Under the pieces are notes generated by a model, which was not told the origin of the DNA, did not search any database, and saw nothing but the letters and a program-made list of their open reading frames with translations. Shown here one piece after another: positions 62,640 through 64,000 of a DNA stretch of 64,000 nucleotides. Where the stretch lies: assembly GCA_009617715.1 (NCBI GenBank), contig VTFK01000207.1:372001-436000 (forward strand), given 5' to 3'. A program made the translations under genes and the position numbers. Positions within the stretch are counted from its first letter, which is position 1. Each line of letters begins with the position of its first letter. The stretch is from Plectrocnemia conspersa. Its lineage: Eukaryota > Arthropoda > Insecta > Trichoptera > Polycentropodidae.

Positions 62640-64000
62640 CTAGGTTAATTTAATAATTATTGTTGTTTGAAGTTGTGAATTTCGCACATTCCAACACACA
62701 TTAACTATTAACATCTACGCGGGGCGCAACACTAAATTTTAATAAAGCACTATTTCGCAATATAAATTCCACTCTTGTCGTTTCTTTGTGCGCAAGAAAT
62801 AGTGGGAGAAAAATAACGGTAGCAGCGTAATAATGGTGTGATGTAATTATAATTTCAAGATTGCGTCACTTGTGCTATAAATAAAATGATTGATTAACTT
62901 AATAGCTAGTTTTTTGAAGTGTGTTAAAAATTTCATCTATGTATGTGTACATAAGTAGTTTTTTGAAATGCAAAAATACATTTATTTACTTAGATCTTAA
63001 AGATATAGTAATATTGAATAAAGGTCAGTAAATTATGTATAAAATTTTAAAAGATTTGCTATAACAAATCAACAATAACTAAAAAAATTAAATCTGCATA
63101 AAAAGATTTTGACATGTCTACAAATAGCTGTTTAAAATAATTGAAATATATAAAGTATAAGTTACAAAAAAATAAGCAAAATTAGGAAAAAATTATCATG
63201 ATATGAATAAATCAGTAATTATTGTTCTTAAAAAGTACATTATAAATTTATACATATGATAAAGACTTGAAAGCTTAGCTTTCTATTGATTTAATGTGCA
63301 CAATATAATCTATTATATCTGAGCATTTAAAATAAATCTTAATTTTTTTAATCAAATGTCTTGATATCAAATGATAACATTTTGCTATGCGGGACTCCGG
63401 TTAGTGTATTTTTTATTATTTAAACTGTTAAAGTTTAGTTGTTGAGGATGTTAAATCAGTCCGCCTTCATTGTAGCTACACGTCTTTGTTGGTAAATATT
63501 AACTTAAAATAATTTTTTTACATATGATATTTAGTTACTATTGATCGATACTAGTTCACAGTTATCTATAGAATCATATTGAATATGTAAAACACGTGTA
63601 AAAACATTCACATACACCCCACTTAAATTTGATTTCAATCTTAAACGTAGTTCCAGTTCAAATATGAAAGGGACCGAAAGCTCTTCGGCACGGGGTTGGA
63701 ATCCCGCGGGTGAAATTTCCGAATCGTCCCTCACCTGCCCCCGGCGTAAATATATAATATAAACCCGGCCGTTAGCCGGGTAGTTGGTGTTAAGAAATCG
63801 CACTTAATAATTTTATTGCCATATAAGGGATCGTTGTAAATTGAGCCGTAGGTTAAGAGGGGGTGCCATAAACTCGGCGCCCCGAAGGTGAGAGCTTCTC
63901 CCTTACCAGCGGCTCTACGGATTAGCATATAGTTAATTGCCCCTTAACGTTTAACTACCGCTTAGTTTGGCTAAGATAAAATATAACCGAGCCCCGGCTG
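62631..64000 (+). repeat. Duplicated block, copy B, right part
   Basis: It matches copy A 45650-47014 in order and orientation and runs off the window. Differences are scattered base changes and 1-4-bp indels, some inside the GC-richer segment (for example the C run near 63738 and the G run near 63857). The 90-codon minus-strand frame here (63531-63803) and its counterpart in copy A (46548-46820) differ by compensating indels and show no domain, so the block is read as non-coding. Confidence 0.92.

Noticed and set aside
1..64000. CRISPR arrays, bacterial operons, phage or plasmid modules
   Set aside because: No spaced direct repeats or bacterial gene organisation are present; the window is eukaryotic.

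Overview
This window is animal nuclear DNA, most likely from an insect and plausibly a moth or butterfly. The evidence is the strong AT bias, very long stretches without coding capacity, a signal-peptide exon bounded by splice signals, and the mobile element set: R1-clade and Jockey-clade non-LTR retrotransposons, a hAT transposon and tRNA-headed SINEs. The lepidopteran assignment is an inference from element style and base composition. No prokaryotic features (operons, Shine-Dalgarno sites, CRISPR) are present.

From 1 to about 36 kb the sequence is AT-rich intergenic or intronic DNA, punctuated every few kilobases by GC-richer islands of roughly 250-800 bp without convincing reading frames. 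These are candidate conserved regulatory elements. The only well-supported host coding sequence is one exon at 26854-27134 (CDS 26981-27134). It encodes a signal peptide and the first residues of a secreted or membrane protein and ends at a GTGAGT donor in phase 1. No following exon is recognisable, so the downstream intron is either very long or contains exons I could not see. Two weaker exon candidates are at 13635-13810 (+) and 19811-20071 (-). The same part holds two SINEs (1932-2260, 28090-28440), two fold-back elements (20386-20895, 21158-21322), several hairpins, two decayed copies of one Jockey-like family on the minus strand (22260-23920, 33900-35000) and a small RT fragment (29510-29720).

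A complete but inactivated hAT element lies at 36952-39714. It has near-identical 10-bp termini, a perfect 8-bp target-site duplication (GTGTATAG) and a broken minus-strand transposase gene. Further RT fragments lie at 43440-43620 and 49680-50490.

The most striking structure is at the right end. A block at 44021-47014 recurs in the same orientation at 51366-52980 plus 62631-64000. The second copy is split by a 9.65-kb insertion. The insertion is a plus-strand Jockey-clade retrotransposon (52981-62630, poly-A ended, 9-bp duplication AACTTGTTT), itself interrupted by a minus-strand R1-clade element (about 53441-58552). The first copy preserves the unoccupied target, so the order of events can be read directly: duplication or allelic split, Jockey insertion, then R1 insertion into the Jockey 5' region. 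The R1 element keeps an intact ORF1 and an intact endonuclease region, but its RT region carries several frameshifts; the Jockey genes are badly broken. None of the elements looks autonomous as read here. The two blocks could be a genuine segmental duplication or two haplotypes left side by side in the assembly.
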